A stretch of 13,707 nucleotides of DNA, taken from assembly GCA_004151065.3 (NCBI GenBank), contig NWUY0300046189.1, positions 18,563-32,269 on the forward strand. The letters run 5' to 3'. This stretch comes from Larix sibirica. Its lineage: Eukaryota > Streptophyta > Pinopsida > Pinales > Pinaceae. Both the position numbers and the translations under genes were made by a program. Shown here piece by piece: positions 1 to 8,852 of the stretch; position 1 is the first letter of the stretch; each line of letters begins with the position of its first letter. The notes under the pieces are model-generated. The model saw only the letters and a list, made by a program, of their open reading frames with translations. It had not been told where the DNA came from and ran no database searches.

Positions 1-6
1 TAGCTT

Positions 7-32
<26 letters not shown>
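7..32. repeat. (GA)13 microsatellite
   Basis: An uninterrupted run of GA dinucleotides is followed by an imperfect GATAGAGAAAGAGG tail. GA runs can bind plant BBR/BPC GAGA-binding proteins, but no gene is seen next to this one, so a plain simple repeat is the safest reading. Confidence 0.95.
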
Positions 33-38
<6 letters not shown>

Positions 39-125
39 AAGAGGTTAGACAATTACAATAGCAGCTTACCGAGGGTACAGTATATCCAAAATAAATTCCA
101 AGCAATTAACAAAGACAGACAACAA

Positions 126-620
126 TAGTTTAATAGTGAAAATCAGACCCAAACATCTCACAATAGTGGATGGCAGCCTTAAAAACCTCACAACAGTGAA
201 CTGCAGTCACCTAGAATCCCACTATTGTCCCAAACAGTCCTCAACAAGCATTGGAAGCCTCACAGTAGGTATTAGCAGAGGACGAAAGCCTCAAAGGAGG
301 CCCTAACAGTGAACAACAACCTAAAAATCCTCTCAGAAGTGGACAAACGTTACCTAGCAGCCCATGGTTGTTCCAAACATATCTCAGTAAGGTAGTGACA
401 CCCTCACAAACAGTCCACACAGGTAGAGGCACCCTAAAACAGTCCAAAATAGGTAGCAGGAATCACTAGAAGGAAAATGGAAACCCATAACAGTCCAAAA
501 CAAGTAGCAGCAGTCACAAAGAGTCAATCAAGGCCCTCATGATAGTCCACATAGGCAGTGACACTCTCCACACAGGAAGAAACACCCTAAAACAGGTAGC
601 AGCACCTTCCACAATCCAAA
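126..620. repeat. degenerate minisatellite, ACAGTCCA...GGTAGCAG core
   Basis: A core resembling ACAGTCCAAAATAGGTAGCAG returns in variant form roughly every 25-55 bases, for example near 411, 438, 489, 543 and 591. The left part has related words such as CTCACAACAGTGAA. The copies differ by many substitutions and indels, so the array is old. The small open frames across it on either strand have no recognisable domain. Nothing else is visible between the GA repeat and the hairpin at 852. Confidence 0.6.
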
Positions 621-851
621 AATAGTCTACGACTCACACGTGTGGGGGAGAGAAAGGCATAAACAGCCTTCAAAAAGGAATGACCCTAAGTAATAGATCA
701 AAAACCAAGAGAGTGGCCAAGCAAAAGGAGCAAAGAAACCCTAGATGTCACCCAAATAGGATTGTTGAAAACCCTAGATTAGTCACACAAAAAAGAGAGC
801 GGAGTTGCCTCTTCAAGATGAACTCATAATGAAGGATTAGACTTATAACCT

Positions 852-895
852 TTCAATGAATTCTAGAAGGATTTTCCTTCTATTTCTTCATTGAA
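852..895. repeat. imperfect inverted repeat (44-nt hairpin)
   Basis: The outer arms TTCAATGAA (852-860) and TTCATTGAA (887-895) pair perfectly. The inner arms TAGAAGGA (864-871) and TCCTTCTA (875-882) also pair perfectly around a TTT loop. A small 3x4 internal loop separates the two stems. It lies just before the 5' LTR. It is too short for a typical plant miRNA precursor, and no target-site duplication marks it as a MITE. Confidence 0.6.
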
Positions 896-919
896 TTTAG
901 GGTTACTTTAACTAGGTCA

Positions 920-2413
920 AAACATCCTACCATTTAGGAAGGTATCCCACATAAAATATAATTTAATATTATGNAAAGAGCACCTCCCTCTCATTTGTAA
1001 CAAGACAAGGGTTCAAATATGATCTTTTTTACTTTTTCTCTTGGTCTATTGGAGCTTCTAAGGCATGAGCACCTCTCTCTTTTGGCATGGTTTTCTTGAG
1101 GTCAAGGTTGGATGATAAAATTTCTAGGGTTTTGCTGTCTCTCAAGGTTCATCCATTGAATGGTTGTTATAACTCAAGGCTAAGGGAAGACTTAAGACCT
1201 CTCTCTTGCTCTTTTCTTGGTGGATGTTGGTGAGATATTTTAATTTTCTTGTTTGGCATTGCTCTTGTGCACCTTAAGCAAGGCAAAGTTAGGGTTTTGC
1301 TTACATCTTGTCAATCTTGTTTGAGGAGACTTTCCTTTTAAAGGAGCTCTCCATAGTAGGGCCTTAGAATTCCTCGTTTGCCTTAATTAAGCTAAGGCTA
1401 CTTTGACCTATCTAGGGTTACTAGTCCTTTGCCCTAATTGGTAAATCTTGAATAGCCAAAATGAGAAGGGACATTAACCTTGATCTCTTATTGCCTTAGG
1501 GTTAAGGACTAAGGTCTAACCCATTCTCTTCTTCAACTTTTTTATCATTTTTTTGTATGTATTACAAAAAAATATAATATTTGGAAAAACCATAAAAATA
1601 AAGAAAATTCATATCTCAAAAAATATCATGAATTTTGGAAGTGTGCTCCATTGGAAAAGTGCGCCCTAGTAGGTTTCGTGATGGATCCTCAAGGGCATCC
1701 CTTTCTTGTGGTTGGATTGAGAATTATACCGTGTTTTGTTTTATCTATGGCATTTTTCAGATCTGGTATAGTAGGTACATCAGTCAAATCAGCAAGCTTT
1801 GAAGGCCTAAAAAGCAAGGAAAAGGCCTAGGATTGACCCCTGGGGGGTTGGACATTCATTGGAAAGCTTTAAGCCGGTTCATTATCTATTTGAGGGCTGC
1901 TTAGGGCTTAAACCAGATCAAGTTAAGCATTTCTAAATCTAGTTTAGGGATTCCTTTCACCCTCTTGAGGCATGTTAGTTGCCCTAACCTTCAAGGTACC
2001 TCTTATATGGTAAGTTGGCATTGTGTTGGTTGGTTTTCATCCATTTTCTGAAGTGTGATTGATTGTTGTAGTTTAATAACAGTAGTAAGACATTGAAGTT
2101 ATATATCTTAAAAGTTGATTCTAAAGTATCATAACTCCTACCCTCTCCTAGTGTCACTTTAAGTTTCATTGTTTTGACCCCACAAGGAACTAGTCTAGTT
2201 TGAGAGGTTGCTTGTGAAAGGTATTTGTATGGTGTTTGAGTGTTTGCAGATATCTATCACCATTATTAGGGACTCCCCCTTGGTATTAGGAGTTAGTCCT
2301 AAGTGTTGAGAAGCTGGGCTCTGGTGACATTGGGCACTAGTTTCTCCCGTGCTTACCCCTCGTAGCATCGTGTCTTATGACCTTGATAAAGGGTGTTAGT
2401 TTGAGCACTAACA
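920..2413 (+). repeat. 5' LTR of an old Ty3/gypsy-type retrotransposon
   Basis: From AAAGAGCACCTCCCTCTC at 975 to the terminal TAACA at 2413, this stretch aligns along its whole length with 6212-7628. By eye the identity is roughly three quarters to four fifths, with many small indels. The right edge is well placed because a primer-binding site follows five bases later. The left edge is less certain: ACATCCT at 922 and ATCCCAC at 944 match the start of the 3' LTR, but the canonical TG appears as AA. An ambiguous base at 974 sits where about 110 bp present in the 3' copy are missing. I see no matching target-site duplication. The divergence implies an ancient insertion. Confidence 0.85.
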
Positions 2414-2418
2414 ATTTT

Positions 2419-2436
2419 TGGCGTCGTTGTCGGGGA
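2419..2436 (+). other. primer-binding site, tRNA-Asp type
   Basis: The 18 bases TGGCGTCGTTGTCGGGGA match TGGCGCCGTTGCCGGGGA, the complement of the plant tRNA-Asp 3' end, at 16 of 18 positions. Plant Athila/Tat-group Ty3 elements commonly use this primer. The site lies five bases after the 5' LTR, where minus-strand priming is expected, and it fixes the plus orientation of the element. Both mismatches are CCG to TCG, as expected from deamination of CHG-context methylcytosine. Primer specificity is known for the family; use in this copy is inferred. Confidence 0.88.
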
Positions 2437-2790
2437 CGGCTTGAATATTGTTGCATGAGAGTTGGGGCGTGTTGCTCAAGTCAAATATTTCATTTCCCTG
2501 GCAAGAATGATAAATTTAGTAAGAAAGTTGAGGTAAGTTTTTTTTGGTACTTTGATAAGATTATTGTTAAGGACTAACCTTGCAAGTCTTATCTAGCGAC
2601 TCCACTTAAGAAAAATACAAACAAAGAAGTGCACTTCAAGATAGAAGCCTCAATTATCAATGACATTGTCGGGTGTAGTGGTGAGCACATCCGTCAATTA
2701 AGAAGAAGAGCTCATCTTGGCGACTCCACACATTTTTGGCATCAGTAAAAAGATGATATGACATTTTATGATGAACCATAGATACAGAAT
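2437..2790 (+). other. untranslated leader with extra PBS-like words
   Basis: This is the leader between the primer-binding site and gag, where packaging signals would be expected. It has no convincing coding frame. Two words resemble a different plant primer site, the tRNA-Arg-type TGGCGACTCC used by Ogre-like elements: TAGCGACTCCAC at 2594-2605 and TGGCGACTCCACA at 2718-2730. A TTTTTGGCATCAG word at 2732 echoes the start of the true site at 2415. The match to the tRNA-Arg site stops after about ten bases, so these may be relics or chance. Confidence 0.45.
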
Positions 2791-2793
2791 TGA

Positions 2794-3578
2794 TTTGATC
2801 CATTGGATTTCTCGAGGGTCCTAGGATATCTTAATCAACTCCATGGCTATGATCCGAAGAAGGATGATTGGAAGAAGTGCAACCCAAAATTTCATGGGCA
2901 CGAGGATTCAATTGATTGGCATGTTATGTCACTCATGTGGTCTATTTCAGATTTAAATGTGATCCATGAAGATGTTAAGATGAAAATGTTCATGTTGTCT
3001 CTCAATCTGATGAACAATGATATAGACAAATGGTATGATGGGCTTCCTAAGAAAGGAATTCACTCGCTCGAAGAATTTATCAAGGCTTTTTGTAAGAGAT
3101 GGAATCCTTATTTCAAAGGCGATATTAGGTATCTCATTAATGAAAACACTTCAATCCCATCACTTGAAGATGAAGATAGTGGTGAAGGTCAACATCTAGA
3201 AAGCTCTCATGAAGAAGCCATTATTGAAGATATTCCGTTTAGGATTTTGTTGAGGAAGCCAAGGAAGATGGCATCTTGAGCTTTATGCTTGAATAGGATG
3301 GTACTTTTGAAAATGAAGACAAAGATGCTCAAGAAAGTAAATCCAAGGAAGTACATGAAGAACAAGAAGCCCTAATCAAAGAAAGTGAGGAAATGGTGAG
3401 TTCTCCTCGCCTTTTTTTTTAAGATTACTATGATATCTTGGGTCTATTGAAAGCAAATGGCAAGATTCCTTTGCATGATGAATAAGGGGATGATTATTGG
3501 AGCTTTCTTGGCCCTCTCATCTATGATTCTTTAGGGGCCGAGAGTGTGGTGCTTGATCTTTTGAGCCAAGGAGGGTGA
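2794..3578 (+). pseudogene. gag (capsid-like) pseudogene of the retrotransposon
   Basis: An open frame runs from after a stop at 2791 to TGA at 3277-3279 with no in-frame ATG near its left edge, so the original start is lost or further upstream. Its core has the layout of the plant Retrotrans_gag family: a hydrophobic helical stretch, then DIDKWYDGLPKKGIHSLEEF and AFCKRW, matching the family pattern of a W-Y-x-x-L-P helix followed by S-x-x-x-F...F...RW. Gag builds the virus-like particle. An acidic, Glu-rich tail continues in another frame from about 3240 to TGA at 3576. That tail has in-frame stops at 3294, 3420 and 3483, the second after a run of T. No CCHC zinc knuckle is visible. The gene is clearly broken; the family call is firm and the exact lineage (Athila/Tat) is inferred. 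Confidence 0.8.
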
Positions 3579-3688
3579 CCGTGATTTTTTCTCGGCGTGC
3601 AGAAGCAAAGATATTCTCAATTTGGATCATCCAAAGTCAGGTTTTCATGCAGATGTAGAACAACATAAAAGCAGTTTTTACAGATTAA

Positions 3689-4186
3689 GAAGAAAATCAA
3701 GAAGCTATTGTTGAAGAGCCTTTCCTAATTCAAAAGTGTGTGGAAAACATGGTTGATGAAGTTGTATTTGATGCTTCTCCTTGTTCCCCTCGTGATGAGG
3801 GTTTGGTGAGCCTTCCTCTTTATTCTACTTTTGAAGACAAACTTTTTGAGGACGACAGGTGTGGGGATATTTTTGCTATTGATGATGGTTTCCACAGGTG
3901 TGATGATGTGCATTTTCCTAATGAGCATGATATGGGTATGGATTATTCGAAATTTGTTGGAGATCCCATAAATAGTTCTTCCAATGAGGAAATTGCAACT
4001 TTTGAAGACCCTAGAGAACCAACCTTTGATGAGATCTCTCAAGATGTGGTTCAGTCGTGCTTGTTCAGCATGGATGACGATAAAGGGTTACTAATGGGGA
4101 TATTTATTGCAGTTGTTGAGCAGCCAGGTTTACACTCTCCTAGGGAGGATTTCAGACATCATTTTCAGTCGTGTTTCTCGAAGTAA
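3689..4186 (+). pseudogene. acidic unidentified frame in the retrotransposon interior
   Basis: This is an open frame of 165 codons on the element strand, following a TAA at 3686. The first ATG is at 3749 and would give about 145 residues. The product is rich in Asp and Glu, with few Lys, and has repeated D/E clusters such as FEDKLFEDDRCGD. I see no D-S/T-G protease motif, no reverse transcriptase Y-x-D-D box, no integrase zinc finger and no transmembrane segment. Its opening residues (EENQEAIVEE) resemble the acidic gag tail upstream, so it may be a continuation of a long gag C-terminal region split by mutation rather than a separate gene. Function is unknown; an open frame kept by chance is possible. 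Confidence 0.4.
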
Positions 4187-4861
4187 TGCAGGTTTTGGAT
4201 AGCAAGAAGGTGATTGTATTGCAAGGTCAGAGTAGCACAATGTGCCCTCTCCCAAGGCAAGTTTGAGGTCCTTTTTTCAGCCATATCTTTTAGGAATTCT
4301 TGTTAGTTTCGGAAGTCATTTTGGGCAGCAAATAGGTTTTGAAGAGCACATTCATAATAAAGGAAGTTTCTACTTAAGCCCTATTCAAGATTTGGATAGA
4401 GAGGGCTTGCGAAAAGGGCCTTTCTCCTTGGCAAGGGTTTGAAGGCATTTAGGTCCATGATCTCTTCTATCACTGCAGATTCATTTTGATGAAGGTAATG
4501 ACTTCTACTCAGTTCATCATTATCGTGGTTTTGTCTTGGACTATTGCCAAAGACAAGGGAAGAATCCCTAGCATGAATGATGTACTAAGGTGCCTTCACT
4601 AGTGGTATGATTTCACTTGACTTATTTCTCTTGCCATGCTAGAGTACATAGGTAGGTTGCATAATCTCCTACATGAGCATTTTGATGTGTCATTTATTTT
4701 ACCCATGCATTGCACTTGTTGTTTATTGCATTTCATTTTGATTTGAACAAGGCAATTGACAAAGTTGTTGTAGATGTGTGTGTAGGTCTTCAAGTTCTAG
4801 GAGATTCTAGGGGGTTTTCATACACTCTCGAGAAGAACACATGTCTCGCAGTTGGAGCTAG
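4187..4861 (+). other. element interior without recognisable coding sequence
   Basis: This is where pol would normally lie in an autonomous Ty3 element. Short open frames exist (for example 4242-4442 and 4710-4898), but none shows protease, reverse transcriptase, RNase H or integrase residues. Stops occur in all plus frames. I read it as untranslated or badly decayed interior sequence. Confidence 0.55.
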
Positions 4862-5350
4862 TTGTTATGCCTCAGATTGCCTGTTGCGTGCCTTTTAGGA
4901 TGTACCAGAGTGCGGGGTCTTTTGCCATTGTAAAAGGCCAAGTCTGGGCTTGTTTATGTAAAAGTGTTGGTCTAGCGAGGCTCAAAACCCTTGGTCTGGT
5001 CATGGTAAGTCCTCTTGGTTTTTATTTGAAGAAGTATCGTCCTAGTGGATTTGTTGACTACCCCTTGATGGTTAGAAGTCCTCCATCATGTTGGGAATTT
5101 ATCCCTTAGGTGGGTGTTTGGTAGACCTTGGGATAAATTCATTAGGACACAAGGTTATGCTCCTAGCCACACTTTTTTTTATGCTATGTAGAGGCTATTT
5201 TTCTTATAATTTTTGCCATGCCCGCTTTAGCACACCTCATCTATGCTAACTTGGACCTCTCATTTTATATATTACTCCTCTTGGTATCCATGTGCAAAAA
5301 TGATGACGATGCCATCCTTTAAAAAGGGCCTCGCCTCGCTAAAAAGGAGG
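4862..5350 (+). repeat. internal duplicated module, copy 1
   Basis: From TTGTTATGCCTCAGATTG to TAAAAAGGAGG this stretch aligns end to end with 5501-5990 at an offset of 639-640 bases. Shared landmarks include GCGTGCCTTTTAGGATGTACC, AAAACCCTTGGTCTGGTCAT, CATCATGTTGGGAATTTAT and TTTAGCACACCTCATCTATG. Repeats between the coding part and the 3' LTR are a known feature of Tat/Ogre-group elements. A plus-strand frame of about 70 codons stays open in the first half of both copies and ends at a matching TAG (5107-5109 here). Confidence 0.85.
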
Positions 5351-5500
5351 AGAGCCATAAGATCTAAAGCATGCAAGAGTAAAGCTTGGTTCATACCAAC
5401 AATTTGCCTATTAATAAAGGGAATGATCCTGTAAACCCATATGAGTACAAATTCCATCATAAGCCTCATCACATGACTATATAAGGCACGGTGTTGACCC
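5351..5500 (+). other. spacer between duplicated modules, with a TATA-like word
   Basis: About 150 bases separate the two modules and have no counterpart after copy 2. They include TATATAAGG at 5478-5486, a fair plant TATA box. Whether it drives transcription cannot be judged. The minus-strand frame at 5272-5643 covers this spacer and parts of both modules; it has no recognisable domain and is not called as a gene. Confidence 0.4.
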
Positions 5501-5990
5501 TTGTTACACCCTAGATTGTCTACAGCGTGCCTTTTAGGATGTACCATAGTGAGGGTTTTTTTTGTCATTATAAAAGGCCAAATATGGGCTTTCTTATATA
5601 AAAGTATCGGTCCAACAAAGCTTAAAACCCTTGGTCTGGTCATCGCAAGTCCTATTGGTTTTCATTTCGAGTGTTGGCTTAGTGGCTTTGTTCACCACCC
5701 CTTGATGGGTGGAAGTCCCTCATCATGTTGGGAATTTATGCCCTAGGTGTGTGTTTTGTGCACCTTGTGATAAATCCATTACGACACATGGCTATGCTTC
5801 TAGCCACACTTGTGTTTATGCTATGTAGAGGTGATTGTGCTTATAATTTTTTCCGTACCCGCTTTAGCACACCTCATCTATGCTAACTTGGACCTCTCTT
5901 TTGATATATTACCCGTCCTGTTGGTCTCCATGTGCAAAAATGATGATAATTCCATCCTTTTAAAAGGGCATCACCTTGATAAAAACGAGG
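5501..5990 (+). repeat. internal duplicated module, copy 2
   Basis: This is the second copy of the ~490-bp module. It is clearly diverged from copy 1, with single-base changes throughout and a three-base indel near 5670, so the duplication is old. It ends about 25 bases before the purine-rich tract that precedes the 3' LTR. Its open frame ends at TAG 5744-5746, matching the stop in copy 1. Confidence 0.85.
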
Positions 5991-6013
5991 ACGTTGAGGG
6001 AAAATCACATCGT

Positions 6014-6030
6014 GGGGGTTAGTTGGGGAA
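6014..6030 (+). other. polypurine tract (probable)
   Basis: GGGGGTTAGTTGGGGAA lies directly before TGACATCC, the proposed start of the 3' LTR. This is where the primer for plus-strand DNA synthesis is expected. The tract is interrupted by pyrimidines, so it is either degenerate or an unusual form. An alternative LTR start near 6207 would have a much poorer purine tract. Confidence 0.55.
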
Positions 6031-7628
6031 TGACATCCTCCTTTATTCTCAACATCCCACTTGGTTGAAGCCATTTGCTTTAATTTATCATTATTTTGTC
6101 TTTTAGAGGTTTAGTCCTCAGCTTGTGGGTGACAAACCCTAATTTTGCAATATTTTATTGTGTAGTAATGTAGGCTCTAAAATTAAAGAAGTTAGGTTGT
6201 TCCATATGAATAAAGAGCACCTCCCTCTCATTTGTAACAAGAACAAGGGTTCAATATGATCTTATTACTTTCTATCTTGGTATACTTGAGTCTCTAAGGC
6301 TAGTGCATTTCTCTTTATGGCATGTATCTCTTGTGATGAAGGATGAATGATGATTTTCAAGGGGTTTTCTATCTCCCTCAAGGTTGTTCCATGTGAATGG
6401 TTGTGATAAATCTTGGCTAAGAAATGGTTAAAGCTTCTCTTGCTCTTTTCTTGGTGGTGTTGGTAAGAGATTTTAATCTCTTGTCTCATTTTGCCTCTTA
6501 TGCACCTTGGCAAGTGAATTAGGGTTTTTATTTTGCATCTAGTTAAGCTTGTTTGAGTATATCTTCCTCTTGAAGAAGCTCTCCATAAGTGGGCCTTGGA
6601 TTTTATTATTTCCCTAATTAGGTTGGGGCTACTTTGACCTATTTACTAGTATTTTCACTAATTCATAAATATTGAATTGCCAAATTGAGAAGGGACACTA
6701 ATATTGATCTATTGTTGGCCTAGGGTAAAGACTAAGGTCTAAACCCTTCTCTTCTTCAATATTTATCAAATTTATGTTGTATATATCTTGAAAAATTCAA
6801 AAAATTATGATATTGTCAAAACCTTAAAATATAGAAAATCCTAAACACTAAAATTATTGCATTGTTGAATGATCTACTATGGGAGAAAAGTGTGCCCCCT
6901 AGGGTTTATTTGTGAATTCTCAAGGGTGTCACCTTCTTGTGTTGGGTTTATGAGATATAACCTCTTTTGGTTAGATCTTGTACAATTTTTAGATCTGGTA
7001 CAACATTTACAACAACCAAATCAACAAGTGTGAAGGCCAAAAAACGTATGTAAAAGGCCTAGTTTCACCCCTAGGGGTTGGACATCTGTTGGAAAGGTTT
7101 AAGTTGGTACACCATGAATTTTGAGGGCTGGTTAGGGAATAAACCAGATCTAGTTAGTCATTTCCAGATCTTATTTAAGTGCTCCTATCACCCTCATAAC
7201 GTGTGATTCTTACTCTTATGCTTAAGGGATGCCTTGTACAATAAATTGGTGAAGTTTCAGTTGGATTTCATCTATTTTTTGAGGTGTATGTTACAACAAC
7301 AACATGATGTTGAAGTTGTTGATCTTGTAAGCCTTTAATAATAATTGTAACTCCTACCCTCTCCTAGTGTCTCTTTATTCTTTAGTGTTTTGACCACATA
7401 ACACACTAGTCTTAGCTAAGAGGTTGTTCGTGAAACGTATTTGTATGGTGCTTGAGTGTTTCTAGATATCCTTCACAAGAATAAGGGATTCCCCCTTCGT
7501 CTTTGGAATTGACCTAAAGTGTTGAGAAGATGGGTTGTGGTGACATTGGCCGCTAGCTTCTCCTGGGCTTATACCTCATGGAACTGAGATTCGTGACCTT
7601 AATCAAGGTGCTAGTTTGAGTGGTAACA
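6031..7628 (+). repeat. 3' LTR of the retrotransposon
   Basis: The stretch begins TGACATCC after the purine-rich tract and ends GGTAACA, matching the end of the 5' LTR. At about 1.6 kb it is some 100 bp longer than the 5' copy, because roughly 6100-6211 has no counterpart there. Shared landmarks include AAAGAGCACCTCCCTCTC, TCTTGCTCTTTTCTTGGTGG, CTCCTACCCTCTCCTAGTGT and GGTATTTG/CGTATTTGTATGGTG. The bases after 7628 (ACCCC) do not match those before the 5' LTR, so no target-site duplication is visible. The minus-strand open frame near 6265-6513 lies inside the LTR and shows no domain. Confidence 0.85.
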
Positions 7629-8811
7629 ACCCCTAAGAGAACAAACAAGAGTATAAAAGGTCTCGTTACACAGATTCTTAGAACTTAACAAATACAACTA
7701 TTGCAGAGATGCAAATCATTCACAACTTAATACAATGTGCTTATTATTTCATCTCAATCAAAGAGAAACTTCTTTCAATATTAATTAGTCATTAAATAAG
7801 GGAGACTATTGAGTTTATCACATAACCTGTGAGACACTTAAGTCATAAATGGCATTGAGTAACTAAGAGCAAGATGAGGGGGTGTATATGACCTTATTGA
7901 ATAAATAACACCAAACCTTGATCACCTAACTTGCAAAGCTAATGTTTTAACTAGCCATCCCTAAGTTAGGCATGTTGGTGTGATGTGCATTAGTTTAGTA
8001 AGAACGTTATGCATTTCCAATGAAAATTTTGGATAAATGTAGCTGAAAATATTTAAAAAGAGTCCTTTGTAAATATAAAGAGACACCTTGACACATGAAT
8101 TGCCAAAGAAATGCTTATGCTAATTGCATACTTATTAAGGATTTTGATATTGCAACTACATTCTACGAATTGGGTTTTAGAAACGAGTGGTTTGCATGTA
8201 AATCTGTATATTTGGATGCTTCTTCCCTTCTCTCATATATAACATCTCTATAAAACCTTGCCTGGAAGTCCCCATTTATGTTACCATAGATAGGGGATTA
8301 CAAAACATCAAGTTAACCTCCATTGTTGATGTATTGGTTCAATGGTAGAAATTGAAAATTTTCTTAAAAGCATCTTTCTAGATGACTTTATATATGCACT
8401 ACAACACTAAATATACCCAAACGAAAATGGATCAAGAGGAAGGTAGACCTCACAAATTTTGCTAGTATTGCTTTGATTAAGATTCAAATAATAAAATATG
8501 ATTGTTCATTTAATAAGGCCTTCTTGATTGGCCCACAATACTTGGCCATTGAATAATGAGCATATACAAGTACGTAACCAATATGCATTGTGCAAATATA
8601 AGAGATATGTGTACAAGTAAATTGCCCCAAAAATGTTTACAGTAATTTCCATTATAAGAAATCTCAAATTGCAATTTCATTTTATGATTTGACTTCTAGA
8701 AAAAAATGAGCATTTTGGTTATGGTTCTTTAGATTTGGATTCCCTATTCCTTTTATCCCCTTATAGATGGCCTCTCCATGTTAGGATATCTCATCATTCA
8801 GTTATGTACTT
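7629..8811. other. AT-rich non-coding stretch, no gene seen
   Basis: Stops are frequent in all frames and no protein domain is visible. A TATAAAAGG word occurs at about 7652 but no coding sequence follows. The only structure I can support is a faint internal duplication (8067-8260 and 8587-8775), listed separately. Confidence 0.6.
8067..8775. repeat. faint ~520-bp-period duplication
   Basis: GTAAATATAAAGAGACACC...GAATTGCCAAAGAAATG near 8071 resembles GCAAATATAAGAGATATG...AAATTGCCCCAAAAATG near 8592. The similarity goes on through TTGATATTGCAACTACATTCTACGA / AAATTGCAATTTCATTTTATGA and TGTATATTTGGATGCTTC / TTTAGATTTGGATTCCC. The match is weak, so these are old duplicates or two related element fragments. 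Confidence 0.45.
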
Positions 8812-8827
8812 TGCATGCATGCATGCA
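8812..8827. repeat. (TGCA)4 short simple repeat
   Basis: Four TGCA units, followed shortly by another GCATGC. They contain CATGCA words like seed-type RY elements, but no gene lies nearby, so a simple repeat is the likely reading. It lies 25 bases before the ambiguous base and the module fragment at 8853. Confidence 0.75.
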
Positions 8828-8852
8828 CCCGCATGCTTCCCAGTCACCAGTN

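Noticed and set aside
241-447. A cysteine-rich 68-residue minus-strand open frame that could suggest a small secreted peptide.
   Set aside because: It falls within the degenerate minisatellite, has no clean signal peptide, and its cysteines come from the repeat words.
2377-2577. A 66-codon plus-strand open frame.
   Set aside because: It runs across the LTR end and the primer-binding site, so it cannot be a normal element gene.
3725-4042. A 105-codon minus-strand open frame.
   Set aside because: It lies antisense to the acidic plus-strand frame and has no recognisable domain.
5089-5100. TGTTGGGAATTT resembles a plant Copia LTR start, and recurs at 5726 and 8920.
   Set aside because: All copies share homologous sequence upstream of this word, so it is not an insertion boundary.
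5272-5643. A 123-codon minus-strand open frame.
   Set aside because: It crosses two repeat copies and the spacer, has no recognisable domain, and runs opposite to the element; most likely a shadow.
8334-8350. TGGTTCAATGGTAGAA resembles a tRNA A box (tRNA-Gly-like).
   Set aside because: No B box, acceptor stem or anticodon arm can be found at the right spacing.
8812-8836. TGCATGCA words resemble seed-specific RY promoter elements.
   Set aside because: No gene lies nearby and the words come from a simple TGCA repeat.
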